Of a stretch of 64,000 nt of DNA, positions 10,249-20,936 are shown piece by piece. A program made the translations under genes and the position numbers. Each line of letters opens with the position of its first letter. The stretch's first letter is position 1. The notes beneath the pieces were generated by a model, which saw nothing but the letters and a program-made list of their open reading frames with translations, had not been told where the DNA came from and ran no database searches. The DNA is from Tricholomella constricta (lineage: Eukaryota > Basidiomycota > Agaricomycetes > Agaricales > Lyophyllaceae), in contig JAACJP010000040.1 in assembly GCA_013368375.1 (NCBI GenBank), positions 1 through 64,000 of the forward strand, given 5' to 3'.

Positions 10249-11973
10249 TCACTTGCGCCCAAACAGCCCCAACAGAGGACGGGACGCCTTCTTCTTCAGC
10301 GTCCTCTCCTCCCTGACGTGTACCTCGCGGACAACAAGAACAGGCGCAGGAACAGGCGCAGGTGCGAACGACGCCTCCAAAAAGTCCCGCCGCGCCTTCT
10401 CCGCATCCGCCACCGCCATCTCCACGTCGTCCACATCCAGCTCGGGCGAAACACCGCGCATGGGGACATGCGCAGCGATCTTGAGCGGGGCGGGGCGGCG
10501 GCGCCCAGGCCCGCGCAGGCGCTGGCTTTGGTTCTGCGCGCGCGTATATCCGAATGTGGGCCGGACGGGGGACGAGCGGGTGCGTGTGTGGGTGGGAGTG
10601 GGCATGGGGTACGGCAAGGCGGGGGTACGCGGGGTGTGTGGTGTGCGTGGTGTGCGCGGGGTGCGCGGTGTGGCAGGGACGCTGAACGCGTTGAGGTCGA
10701 GGAGGAAGAAGTTGGGGGAGGCGCGGAGGTGGTGGTGCTGTGCACGGGGGCGGGAGGGGATGGTGAGGATCGGCTCGGGGGTTGGGCGGCGCTTGGATGG
10801 CGCAGGCTTGTGGTTCTCCATGTGCGCTGTGGTGCCGGTGGCGGGAAGGGGCACGAAGGGCACGCGGACGACAGCGGCGTCGTCTTCGGCGGGCTTGACG
10901 ATGTTGCAGGGATCGAGCGAGGACGTCGCAGATGCGGTCGAAGTCGCACTGTCCCTCCTGCCCAAACCAGCCAGGCTCGCGAGCGCCAAGGCGCCGCTTT
11001 CCGCTTCCTCGAAGTCGTCCTTGCCTTCCTTCACCTCTCCACCAAAAGAGACCCACTTCTCTGCGCCAGCAACGCGGGAAGAGGAATGCCCGCCAAGGAG
11101 ATGGACGTACTCCATCTCCTCCTCACGATCCCACCACACACCGCCTTTTCCGTCCCGGTACACATCACCCACGCCAGCCTCGCTGGGCTTCGTGCCGGCC
11201 GGTGCCGTGGCACGGGCGTGCGCCTCCATGAGGCGCTTGATATTCGCCTCGGTGCTGCCACCGTCGGTGAACTGCATGAGGGCAATTTCGGCGGCGAGGG
11301 ATGGCGGGAGCTGGGGCTTGACTTTCTGGGGCTTAGCCTTGGTAGACGATGCGTAGGCATATACAGCCTTCTTGCGCTTTGCGACGGAGGCGGCGAGGAT
11401 CTGGGGTGACTCTGACTTGGTTGGGGAGCGGGGCTTGGATGTGCGAACGGATTTTGTGGGGGACGGGGGGAAGGTTGCAGTGGAGCGGTTGCGCGAGCGG
11501 AGGATGGAGAAGGAGCGGAAGCGCTTGAGAGGGGCGGCACGGGTGGGGGTAGGGGGAGGGGGAGCAGGGAAGGCGTCTGGGTTCACTGGAGAGCCGGTGG
11601 TCTTCATAAGGAAGTGGGCGGGTGTGTTGGGCGTTTTGGGAAGATGAACGAAGACAGAGGTGTAGCCAAGATCAGTCAGGTCAACAGCAAATTCCTTGTT
11701 TGCGGGAGAAGGCGTTTCAATGAGGAAGAACGAGTGGGACGGTGTGCGAGGGCTCGGGGTACGCGAGATGGACGGACGGCGGCTGGAAGCAGATGGACGA
11801 CGTGACCTGCAAGAGCCAGGAGAACCAGGTTGAACGTGCGCAGCCCAGGCGGCAATAGCAGAAGAGTGCTTGGTGGGTATCGCTGGTGGTGGGTATGTGG
11901 GGCGTTTCTTCTGAGGCGGTTTGGAGAGAAAAGCGTATGCCGGGGCCGCAGGGGTGCTCTGAGCAAAAGACAT
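10249..11973 (-). CDS. Unrecognised Ser/Thr/Pro-rich basic protein, 574 aa
   Basis: A single uninterrupted frame of 574 codons starts at MSFAQSTPAAPAYAF. I do not recognise a family. It is rich in Pro, Ser, Thr, Ala and Arg, with clusters of S/T-P sites near the N terminus. It has a TPRTPRTP-type repeat at about residues 435-455 and basic runs such as KRFRSFSILRSRNRS. The most protein-like core is around residues 225-290, with AAEIALMQFTDGGSTEANI, VYRDGKGGVWWDREEEMEYV and LLGGHSSSR. The C terminus ends in RPLLGLFGRK. There is no signal peptide or membrane segment. Proline-directed phosphorylation is plausible from the S/T-P density but is inference. Lack of introns is unusual beside its intron-dense neighbours. 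Long antiparallel frames on the plus strand are shadows. Confidence 0.75.
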   Translation of the reverse strand: MSFAQSTPAAPAYAFLSKPPQKKRPTYPPPAIPTKHSSAIAAWAAHVQPGSPGSCRSRRPSASSRRPSISRTPSPRTPSHSFFLIETPSPANKEFAVDLTDLGYTSVFVHLPKTPNTPAHFLMKTTGSPVNPDAFPAPPPPTPTRAAPLKRFRSFSILRSRNRSTATFPPSPTKSVRTSKPRSPTKSESPQILAASVAKRKKAVYAYASSTKAKPQKVKPQLPPSLAAEIALMQFTDGGSTEANIKRLMEAHARATAPAGTKPSEAGVGDVYRDGKGGVWWDREEEMEYVHLLGGHSSSRVAGAEKWVSFGGEVKEGKDDFEEAESGALALASLAGLGRRDSATSTASATSSLDPCNIVKPAEDDAAVVRVPFVPLPATGTTAHMENHKPAPSKRRPTPEPILTIPSRPRAQHHHLRASPNFFLLDLNAFSVPATPRTPRTPRTPHTPRTPALPYPMPTPTHTRTRSSPVRPTFGYTRAQNQSQRLRGPGRRRPAPLKIAAHVPMRGVSPELDVDDVEMAVADAEKARRDFLEASFAPAPVPAPVLVVREVHVREERTLKKKASRPLLGLFGRK

Positions 11974-12656
11974 GGGATGGGGCTGGCTGCTCGTCCATTA
12001 TTAGCAGCGAACAAAGCAACTTGACCAGTCAGGCTCACCGTCGTAAAAGATCTGTAACAAGTCGAGACTAGCTCTGAGATGTTGGCCATTCCCAGTTGCC
12101 TCCCCTTCCTTTTAATACATCCTACGAACAATTGCAGACCCCGCGCCATAATTCAAGTTCGAACAATAGATTCTACATCTACACTGTTCTCCGAGGATGT
12201 AGCCAAATATGCCAAAATAACTATTGTGTCCCTTCGTTTCCAGGCACCGTGCATTGTCCTCATTGCAGCGGAATCTTTTTGTTGCGCGTGTAGCATTTGT
12301 ACAACATTTCTTGCCACTTCGACGAGTTTACAATGTTCAGTCATTTAGGTATTAGACGTGCATGTGAGCTTCCACAGTTGTTCATTATCGATTCCAGTCA
12401 CGAATTACTCCGCGAGATATTGTTCAGTTGTAAGCGACGATAAGCTCGACGTTGCTATGAGAAATAACCTCGCTCACCTTCACACCTACGCGGATCATGT
12501 GTTCACGATCCTCCGTTCATTACTTTTCATTGTACTTTCTGTGCCGGAACAGGACCTCCATCACCATCTTCTGAATGCCAGCACATTAGCTGTGCTGATG
12601 ATTTCGTCCTTCTGGTAGCATTTCCCTGCTGTATCTACAAAAATATCAATCAACGT
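11974..12656. other. Intergenic, no gene seen
   Basis: This stretch holds the upstream region of the minus-strand gene starting at 11973 and the 5' flank of tRNA-Pro at 12657. Only short frames without recognisable motifs occur. Confidence 0.6.
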
Positions 12657-12739
12657 GGCCTGATGGTCTAGTAGTATGATTCCTTGTTAGGGTTTAAACT
12701 CAAATCGAGGAGGTCCTGGGTTCAATTCCCAGTCAGGCC
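12657..12739 (+). tRNA. tRNA-Pro(AGG), intron-containing, second copy
   Basis: The 83-nt body is identical to the minus-strand copy at 9564-9646, including the 12-nt intron. The acceptor, anticodon and T stems all pair. A T9 terminator follows at about 12761. The flanking sequences of the two copies do not match, so only the gene body is shared. Confidence 0.95.
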
Positions 12740-12876
12740 CACAGAGTGCGGTGTTCCGTGCACCTTTTTTTTTCTCTTCGGCCCGAAGCTCGCCTGAAGC
12801 TAGTTCTAGTCCTGTCAGTTTGGGTGATTCGAAATATGGCTCCCAATGGCAAGAGGACCTCAGAGGCTCAGAATCA

Positions 12877-13991
12877 ATGATTACTACAGAAGATCCGGAG
12901 CCTCCCCTCAAAATCAAAAAATTGGATAAGAATGATTCTGCTTTGATTCTGTCGCACAATCATTCCATATCTGACTCCCTAGCGCTGCGCTGGGGAACTT
13001 TTGAACACATTGTGGTATTGTCAGCTCGCATTTGCCATCATTTATTACTCTAGTAGTAGCTTAACTAATTTACACCTTCCTTACCAGAGGCGATTCTTAC
13101 AGTTTCGACACGAACGCAAATTGGGTTGGTCGATCGCTACCTCTGCACTTACTGAAGGTTGAATGTGTTCAGCTAGGCCACCTTCAGCAACACCTGTCGT
13201 GTCATTCAAATCCTACCATACACAACTTTGCGAAGGCAGGGTATACAGTCGAAGACGACCTTGCCTCCCAGCTGGATTCTCTTCTCGCAAAAATTCCTTC
13301 CGCGGATACCCTCAAAGGCAACGACAAAGTTCTGTTTGGTACGCCGTTCTCTACTCCTCGCAACTCAGCTTTTCAAAATAGTTATTTGGCTAGGAATCAA
13401 CGACTGCGGGTACGAAATGACTTATATCGACTGATAGCTATGGCTGATTTCCAATCTTCATTTCATACATCAAAAGTCGCACTGATGCAGATGAACTTGA
13501 ACCAATCGTTGAGCAAATATTTGATACCATGCATGAGCTCTACGTCAAGTGGAAAGCTAGAACGTTTCTCCTGATTGACGTCCCGCCTATGCATAGGTCT
13601 CCGGGAGGTAGAATGTCCCCTTTCAGTAATACGGCCACTGATACTCTTTCTTACTCGTTTAGGGAAAGCAATTGGGATTGATGAGGAGCGTTACACTACG
13701 TGGAATACTGAGCTCCTTCTACAAGCGAAATCTTTTGCCAAAGCAACGTCCAAGGCTTCGATATATGTTGTCTCTTCCTATGTGATCATCTCGGACATCT
13801 TGGATAACCCAGCTTCCTATGGACTATCGGATTATATTGAGGAGGAGGTCAGCGATAAGGAAGATTGGGAACCAGACGTCGGCCGTAGCGAGGAAGAGAA
13901 CCAAAAATCCTTGTGGGAGGATGACATCCATCTTTCAACCGCTGGTCATCGAATATTCGCAGATAGGCTATGGAACATATTTGGACCGTAG
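12877..13991 (+). CDS. SGNH/GDSL-type hydrolase (esterase), five exons
   Basis: Exons 12877-13019, 13088-13338, 13382-13409, 13477-13607 and 13663-13991 join in frame to 293 residues. All four SGNH blocks are visible: VVLGDSYS with the nucleophile Ser (across the first intron), IHNFAKAGYT (block II), WLGINDCG with the GxND oxyanion Asn (block III), and DDIHLSTAGH with the D-x-x-H Asp and His (block V). FLLIDVPPMHRSPG is typical of fungal GDSL esterases of the carbohydrate-esterase type. The substrate is probably an acetyl or short acyl ester, but that is family inference. No signal peptide follows the chosen ATG; an in-frame upstream start near 12751 would add 42 residues. Introns are 43-68 nt. 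Confidence 0.85.
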
Positions 13992-15909
13992 ATTACACAG
14001 GCCTATAACGACAGCATATATGTAGCCAATTAATTGTATCAATCCATGGCCCAGTCGCGCGCCTAGATCTTTGACATTGCATGCGCGACTGAGGGCAATT
14101 GAACGATTCTGGCACAGCATTTGAAGACCGCACACCTCTTTTCTCCCGTGTAAGTTATAGAATCCTCGATGAAATGTACTAGACAAATACCGCGACACCC
14201 ACCCAGTATAAACGCAATGCTCTGTAGAAAATCACGGTATATTAATACGCCGAACCCCGTGCAGTGGGGGATCTCACCGCCGTCGACGCTTGCAACCATC
14301 GAAATCTCGTTTTATACACTCAACCTCTCTTCGCGTATATAGATAAGCTTTCATCCACGGGGTTTTCCGTTTGAAGAAAGGTAATAGGGGACTTGTAATT
14401 TTTCCGAAGCCGCCGACCTCCGCGTTGCGCCTCAGCAGGCTACAGCATCACCAACATGATGCAAGGAAACTTCTTCACCACGGTACGACCCACCGCTGTA
14501 CAGAACAGTCGATCGACGATGACCAAAGGAATTCTCCAGATGCCCCAGTAAGCTGCGCGGCGCTATGTAGTGGAATAAAGCCACTATCTCTTTAACACCA
14601 ATGTAAAAGACGCGCAACACATCCAAACTTCCAAAGTGGATCAAAAATATAGCTGGCCACAAAAGCCGAAGTCACGAAATCCAAAAGTCCATTGAATTAA
14701 AGGACGATTTGCTGATGTACGGTTTGCTGACTCCATTTGGTGCTCTCCTTGGACTTGATTGAGGCGGTGTACGCAAGGGTTTGATAGAACCCGGATCCCG
14801 AACACTGGGTAGAGGAGGTAGTGTTCAAGACTCTTCGGGTAAACGGCCTGGCAAATCTGCGCATGTGTCGCGGTCGATCGCTCGTCGTGGACCGAGATGC
14901 CTGCGCTCGCCAGTGCCTCCCTCTTCTGCGCAATTGCGCGGTTTGCTTGCGCGGGGCAGGACACTATCTCCTCTTTTCTTTTTACCTTGGGTGGGACCTG
15001 TGGTGCGCCGCTTGGGGGTGGCCCGTTCTTCCTCACTGACAAAGTCGCTCCGATCTTTCTTTTCAGATATAACCTTTTCCAACCGTTTCCCGACGAGGTC
15101 CTGATCCATGGCTCTTCTGACGTCTTGATGAAATAGAGTCGGATGATACTTTCCTCCCACCATCTACGTGGCGACTAATTTCCTTCCAAGTTAGGGAGGG
15201 AGGGGTCCGACCTTCGCTGATTCGGAGAGCACAAATCCACAGACTCACTTGACAGCACCTGAAACCTTTCACCTACTCTCGCTGTTTTCAATACATGGCC
15301 GTGGATAGTAAAACTCACCGAGGTGGAAGCTGAATTGCATTATTGACAGGCTTTAATATCTGGTCGCGACCCACCAGCCAACTACTGCTGCTGGCGAGAA
15401 GTTACAGCGTCATCTCCAAACGTATCACAAGAAAGTTGGGTGTTGACACTCTTTTCTCTTTCAGGGAACTGCTTACACTAGACCTAGTGAATAAATCGTT
15501 GTATCAAGGAACTGAAATTGACGAATTGGTTTTATTCAGCCAATCAAGAATTCATTCTTGTGGCCAGCATGGCAACGAGTGTGCGGCGCCAGGATGATGT
15601 ATGTGAAGCTTCACACATGCCACCTGATGGGTGACAGCTTCGCATTCACTCCATGATCATCGGCATCAGTGCTTTCCCAGCAGTCCGAAAGAAGTGCATG
15701 GCGAGCTTATTTTCCTCAAGCCTTAAAGGACAAATCAGCACAAGGGTCACTTATTTTAGGCTCAATTCCCAGGTACGTGGAGATAGGTCTCCGACAGCTT
15801 GCCCCATGCTCCTTCAGTAAACGCTTGCATGTGATGCTCAAACTTTAAAAGGAGGCTGCATTGGAGCTTATCGTTTCCTCCCCACTCCCTCCACTCCTCA
15901 CATTGCGCA
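13992..15909. other. Long intergenic region, no confident gene
   Basis: About 1.9 kb separates the GDSL gene and the permease. A minus-strand stretch at about 14641-15163 contains frames such as MDQDLVGKRLEKVISEK and ALASAGISVHDERS that look partly protein-like, but they overlap in two frames and match no family I know. They could be one small gene with an intron, or decayed sequence. Confidence 0.4.
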
Positions 15910-18732
15910 ATGATCACGGAGAAGAACATCGATAGCGTTGAAAGATCCACGAAGGCGGCGACACCGACGAGCGAGGTCACCAAGCTCAACGGATCCAACC
16001 AAGCGTATGTGCCTCTGATCACTCGTCATAATGCGAAGGATCGATTTTTCTATCATAGCTATCATCTCGACGTTCATGACCTTGATCGAGTGCAGCGGCG
16101 ACTCAAACAGCGTCATGTTCAAATGTAAGTGTGACACTGCTCCTCGAATTTTGCGCTGACTCTGACGAATTATATCGCCAGGATCGCGGTATGTATGGTT
16201 GGGCGTGATAGGTGAATAGCTAATGACATTTATCAATCGTCAGATCGCAGGGACCATTGGGACTGGATTGTTTCTTGGTTCAGGACACGCGCTGCAGGGT
16301 GCAGGCCCGTTGGGAGCGCTCATCGCATATGCTTTGGTTGGCACAGTGGCCTATGCGTAAGTCTTCTAGTCATGTCTTCTTGTGAGCTTGCTTCATCGCC
16401 TTATGAAAGATCCTTATGCTCTGTCGCTGAGATGACCACATTTGCACCCATCTCTGGAACCTTTCCGCACTATGGTCCGCCCTCAAATTACAGATCTCTG
16501 TCTTCAACTGACGTGTCAAGTGCAGCTGGCCGCTGGGTTGATCCTGCCCTTGGCTTCGCAGTCGGTTGGGTAATTATCTTCTTTTCTTTACTAGATCCTA
16601 CTTATAAGCGATCCATTATGACAGAATTACTTTTACATCAACGCGTGAATTTATATTTTTGCTTTCATTCGCCTGTCCTGACCAACGTAGTATTTCTACC
16701 CCTTCCGAGATTTCAGCTGCCGTGATTCTGTTGACCTTCTGGGATTCTGATGCATGTGCTTTCAATACTTGTTGGGTCTCGACTCTGACCCAACATACAT
16801 AGAAATCTCATGTCGCCATTTATACGGCGGTAGGTCATACCGGAGCATTCGATTCCCACATCCGGTGGAATGACTCTTCAATCAGGTCATCGTGGTTCTG
16901 ATGTGTGCAATTAACATATTCGGCGTAAGGTGACTATTTGCATCTTTTTAGCTACCACTCGCAGCTCACGAGGGCGGCAGATGGTTTGGGGAAGGTAAGT
17001 TTCGCGATGAATACAGAGCCGTTGCTCCTAAACTGATCGCAACATACAAGCTGAATTCTCGTTCTCTTTAATCAAAAGTCAGCTTCTTCAGCATTGCCGA
17101 AGTTGCACTATTGACGATCTCCTTGGAAGTTTCCCTAATCCTTGCTCTGCTCCTGTCTGGTTTGATTATCGATCTCGGTGGAGGTCCACAGAAAGACCGG
17201 ATCGGTTTCAGAGTACGCGTACAACCATCCTTCGCCCGACGCCACAGAATCTAATGATTTTTGAACTAGTATTGGAAACATCCCGGTGCTCTTGCTGGGG
17301 CAGGATTAGTCTCGAACATCAATACAGATCGCTTCCTTGGGATATTGACCGTGTTGGTACAAGCTGCTTTCTCTTTCCAGTCAATCGAGCTCGTAGCAAT
17401 GTAAGTATTGTGATCTTTAGATTACCCTTACTGCCTAATCTTCGATTACAGCGCCGCCTCCGAAGCAGAAAGTCCACGTCGAAACATCACGAAGGCTGTC
17501 CGTCGCGTTTTTTGGCGTATATTTATTTTCTATGTAAGTTGATCTACTCGAGATCAACGATGATTTCTGAACAATTTGTAGATCTTGGGCGTCATCGTGA
17601 TCGGAATGCTTGTGGCGTATAATGACGAGGCGCTGCTTGATGGTGAGCTACGGAGAAGGCACAGCAGCGAGCGATGGTAATTATGGCGCTGTCTAGATAC
17701 CGGAACCGCCGCCCAGTCTCCTTTCGTCATCGCTATGAACAGAGCAGGCGTCAAAGGTATTTTCTTTGCTCTGCCGTTGTTCGTTGAAGCTCAAATCTCA
17801 AAGTGTTTCCGCACATCATAAACGCTGGTATTTTTACGAGCGCCTTTTCGGCTGGGAACAGTTTCATCTATTGCTCGTCTCGTATTCTTTACGGGCTCGC
17901 TTTGCGCGGCCAAGCTCCAAGGATATTTGCATACTGCACCAAAAAGGGGCTCCCGCTCAACGCTGTACTGTTAACAGCAAGTGACGCGGACATGGAGCAT
18001 GCAGCGCTTACTGACACTACTCCTTTCCAAGGGCTGCTTTGCACTCCTATCGTTCATGACGGTCTCCAGCGGCTCAGAAACTGTTTTCAAGTGAGAGCGT
18101 TTTACCATGAAGCTGATGAGGCACCCTGACAGCTTAAATCTTTTAACTAGTTGGTTCGTCAATCTCTCTACGACAGCAGGGTTCGCGAGTTGGTTCTCCA
18201 TTAATCTGACGTACATCTTCTTCTGTAAGGCGCCACTCACGACGCGACTGATGTACTCACTGACGTTTTTATACAAGATCGTGGCATGAAGGCGCAAGGC
18301 TTCGACCTAAAGAGGAATGCGTACAACAACCCATGGCAACCTTATGTTGCATACTGGGGCGTTGGCTGGAACCTTTTCTTCATACTTGTTACCGGTTTCG
18401 ACGTGTTTTTCAATTTCACGGCAGCGGATTTTTTGACTAGCTGTTGGTGTCTGCTCCACCTGTCCTCATGTTTATAAGAAGCTAACACGACTTGTAATAG
18501 ACCTCAACATCCCGATCTTTGCAAGCCTCTACATTGGCTACAAGCTGTTCAAGCGGACGCACATCTGGAAGCCAGAGGACATGGACTTTATCACTGTACG
18601 TCATAGCACAATAATGTCGAGAACGACCTCACCGGCCCCAACTGGCAGGGAATACCTTCTCCAGAGGAGACAGAGACCCCGGAAATACCACCCAAAAATA
18701 TTTGGGAGCGTATTGCAGGAATACTGTTCTAG
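15910..18732 (+). CDS. Amino-acid permease (APC superfamily, YAT type), 22 exons
   Basis: I resolved 22 exons summing to 1704 nt (567 residues): 15910-16124, 16182-16188, 16244-16356, 16410-16474, 16526-16569, 16625-16644, 16691-16751, 16803-16829, 16886-16929, 16981-16994, 17051-17077, 17130-17212, 17270-17400, 17452-17533, 17582-17642, 17697-17756, 17804-17976, 18032-18090, 18151-18224, 18278-18442, 18501-18595, 18649-18732. The protein has the permease signature MIAIAGTIGTGLFLGSG, then EMTTFAPISGTFPHY, FGVRWFGEAEF, LGGGPQKDRIGFRYW, SIELVAIAASEAESPRRN and SAGNSFIYCSSRILYGLA. About 12 transmembrane helices are expected, at the plasma membrane, importing amino acids with protons. Oddities are a 7-nt exon, a 14-nt exon and two GC-AG introns. 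It converges on the methyltransferase gene, whose stop is 156 bp away. Confidence 0.93.
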
Positions 18733-18888
18733 GCACAGCTTGCATCCATCCTTCACCTTATATCATGTACCGTAAAGCGTACATCAGGTCATACCGCTGG
18801 AGATATATTAGAGCGCGCGCGCGCATGTATTTGGACAAGTAGGCAGTCCCTTATGGCATCAAGCTTGGGGGGCCAGTGGCCTAAGCAC

Positions 18889-20567
18889 TCATGATACTTT
18901 ACGGAACTTACCCTGCATCCACACACGATACATTTTTAGTTGGCGCTTCCGATTGACAAGGAGGCGACGGTCCACCCCGAGCTGCTCTATCGTAAACAAT
19001 GGATGGGCCGGACAGTCGGCCAGTGGCTTGAGAACGTTTGGGTGGATGATTGGCTTTGTGGCCGCGGTGCCTGCCGCAGAAGAGGACGACGACGACGACG
19101 ATGACGATATAGCAGGTCCTTCGCTTGGTCCTTCTTTCATTAATTGTTCCAGGGGTGTTTGAGAAGTTTCGCGGGAAACCTGTGCGGGTGAGGAAGCACC
19201 GCTCAGCTGTACGACGTCTTCTTCAAGTTCTTCAGTTGTCCGGTCCGTTATCTGACCGGTCAGTGGCCGATGGCCGGTAAATAACAGCGCCAATTCATCT
19301 GTTGAGTAATTTTAGCGTAGCGCTGATGAGCGAAGCAAAGGACATCATATTCACCTAGCTCGAAGAAGTACACGCGTGTCTTGTCGCCACGGATGTAGAA
19401 ATTCTCGTCCAGAAGGCGGCCACCCTTAAATCTGAGCTGCGTAAGATCGTGGCGCCCGTAGTCGCGCATGACCACTAGTCCGCCAGGTTTCAGCATCTGG
19501 CAAGAGTAAACTCAAGACGCATCAACTGAAAGGGGACGGAGATGCCCACCTGATGGATATTGGCGATGGCACGTCCCCATTCATCTGGATGCAGCGCGCT
19601 AAATACAAATACAAGAATAACGATATCGACTGTGCCAGACTCGATACCGGTTGGGAGGCCTTCTGGGGAGGTCAGATCCCACACCGCAGCCTGCAGGGAT
19701 CCAGCCGGAGGAGATAAATACAGTGGGTTGTTCTGGTTGCAATGTCATTTCACCTGATCTTTCATTTTGGCAGCCATCAAGATTTATACACACCTGAACA
19801 AGCTTTACAGCATGGTTGGAGTAATCATAGGCACATATGCGGAGATCGGGATTTTTATTTGCCGCCAAGAGAGGGAAGACGGAGTTTCCAGCGCCTTTGA
19901 ACTTGCTTAGCACAAGCCGTCGCGTCAGTGGTGGATAAGGCTCACCACAGCCAATCTCTACAACAGTTACGGGCCCTGCCTGAGGAATCTTAGCATCTAA
20001 CGTTTGGGGTACAATGGTTAGTGAAGGACCTCCGGCTGTGTCGATTCCACCAATTCCGGGAACTCATTATGTAGCCTGTAGTACGGGGACAAAGTCATCA
20101 AGAGTTGGACATTCAACAGTGATCTAGGAAACCGGGCTTACCACTTTCGATTCCGGAAAAAGTTACTGGAATTCATCTTGTAGAAGTTATCCCTGCGGTA
20201 GATTTGGGTCAGGTCGGGTTTAAAATAGCCCAGGCGCAGATCGAACCAATGTCGCGCCGGCTTATCGTTGTACTTGGGTTTGTCGTTATCCGGGACAGGA
20301 GCCAACCGCTGCTTGGACAAGGAGGCAGCTATCGTTTTCTCCTGATCATCCGGAGGTGGCACATGGTCCCACGCATTCTGACTCCAGACCTCGGACTCGT
20401 CTGTGAGGAACCTAGTATGAAGAATGTTGAACAGGGCGATAAATTACGGACGTTCATATCTACCTTGAACCGAATGGGGGTTTCTCGACACCGATATTAT
20501 GTACTGATGATGTGGATTTTGGTGCCACCGCACTGTATATGTCTGGTACAGACGACGTATTTTCCAT
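18889..20567 (-). CDS. TRM140: tRNA 3-methylcytidine methyltransferase (METTL2/Trm140 type)
   Basis: This multi-exon gene starts at [12 protein letters not shown]. An N-terminal [18 protein letters not shown] segment, typical of METTL2/Trm140, is followed by PARHW-DNFYK and NFFRNRKW blocks. Next come the SAM-binding motif [18 protein letters not shown] (across the intron 19895-19945), [50 protein letters not shown], and the C-terminal ending [19 protein letters not shown]. The family methylates C32 in the anticodon loop of tRNA-Thr and tRNA-Arg; that role is inferred from homology. Introns 19299-19354, 19497-19549 and 19733-19793 are clear. An insertion of about 70 residues with a poly-Ser tract precedes the last block. 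It diverges from the first Rho GEF gene. Confidence 0.9.
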
Positions 20568-20936
20568 GACTTTCTGTTGTCAGACAAGTTGAATTGCGTT
20601 GCGGTAGATAGAGATGAACGCACGATAGCACTGGCCTGATGTAGATCGTTGTAGATCAGTTGCGTCGGCACGGAGGAACGCGTAGAAAAAAATGTCGATC
20701 AGGGATACCGCCCAGTGGTTATGTAACCAACGGCAAAGGTGATGAACGGATGGTCAAGCTCGGTTCTGCTAAGTTGGCTGCTGCAGTGCAGGAACCACTA
20801 CGCCTCGATACCTAGCAATCCCCATCCCACCATACCCACAACCACTTTCTTCTCCATCAATCCGTTTTGACCTTTCTTTCATTTACGACCCTCGTTAAAT
20901 ACTTCCGTTGCCAGTCCTCCGGCTTGGCTACGCGCG
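20568..20936. promoter_or_regulatory. Shared divergent promoter region (TRM140-like / Rho GEF 1)
   Basis: These 369 bp separate the two start codons of a head-to-head gene pair. A CT-rich stretch lies just upstream of the GEF start (TTTCTTTCATT near 20875). No specific motif is claimed. Confidence 0.4.

Noticed and set aside
10003..11409. Plus-strand frames of 468 and 386 codons opposite the unknown 574-residue gene
   Set aside because: High-GC shadow frames that overlap each other; the minus strand has one clean frame with a proper ATG and sensible composition.
14641..15163. Possible small minus-strand gene with MDQDLVGKRLEKVISEK
   Set aside because: Two overlapping frames look equally plausible, no splice model joins them convincingly, and no family is recognised; left as an intergenic note.
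18810..18830. Short alternating GC tract (potential Z-DNA)
   Set aside because: Only about 13 bp of alternation; too short to support a structural claim.
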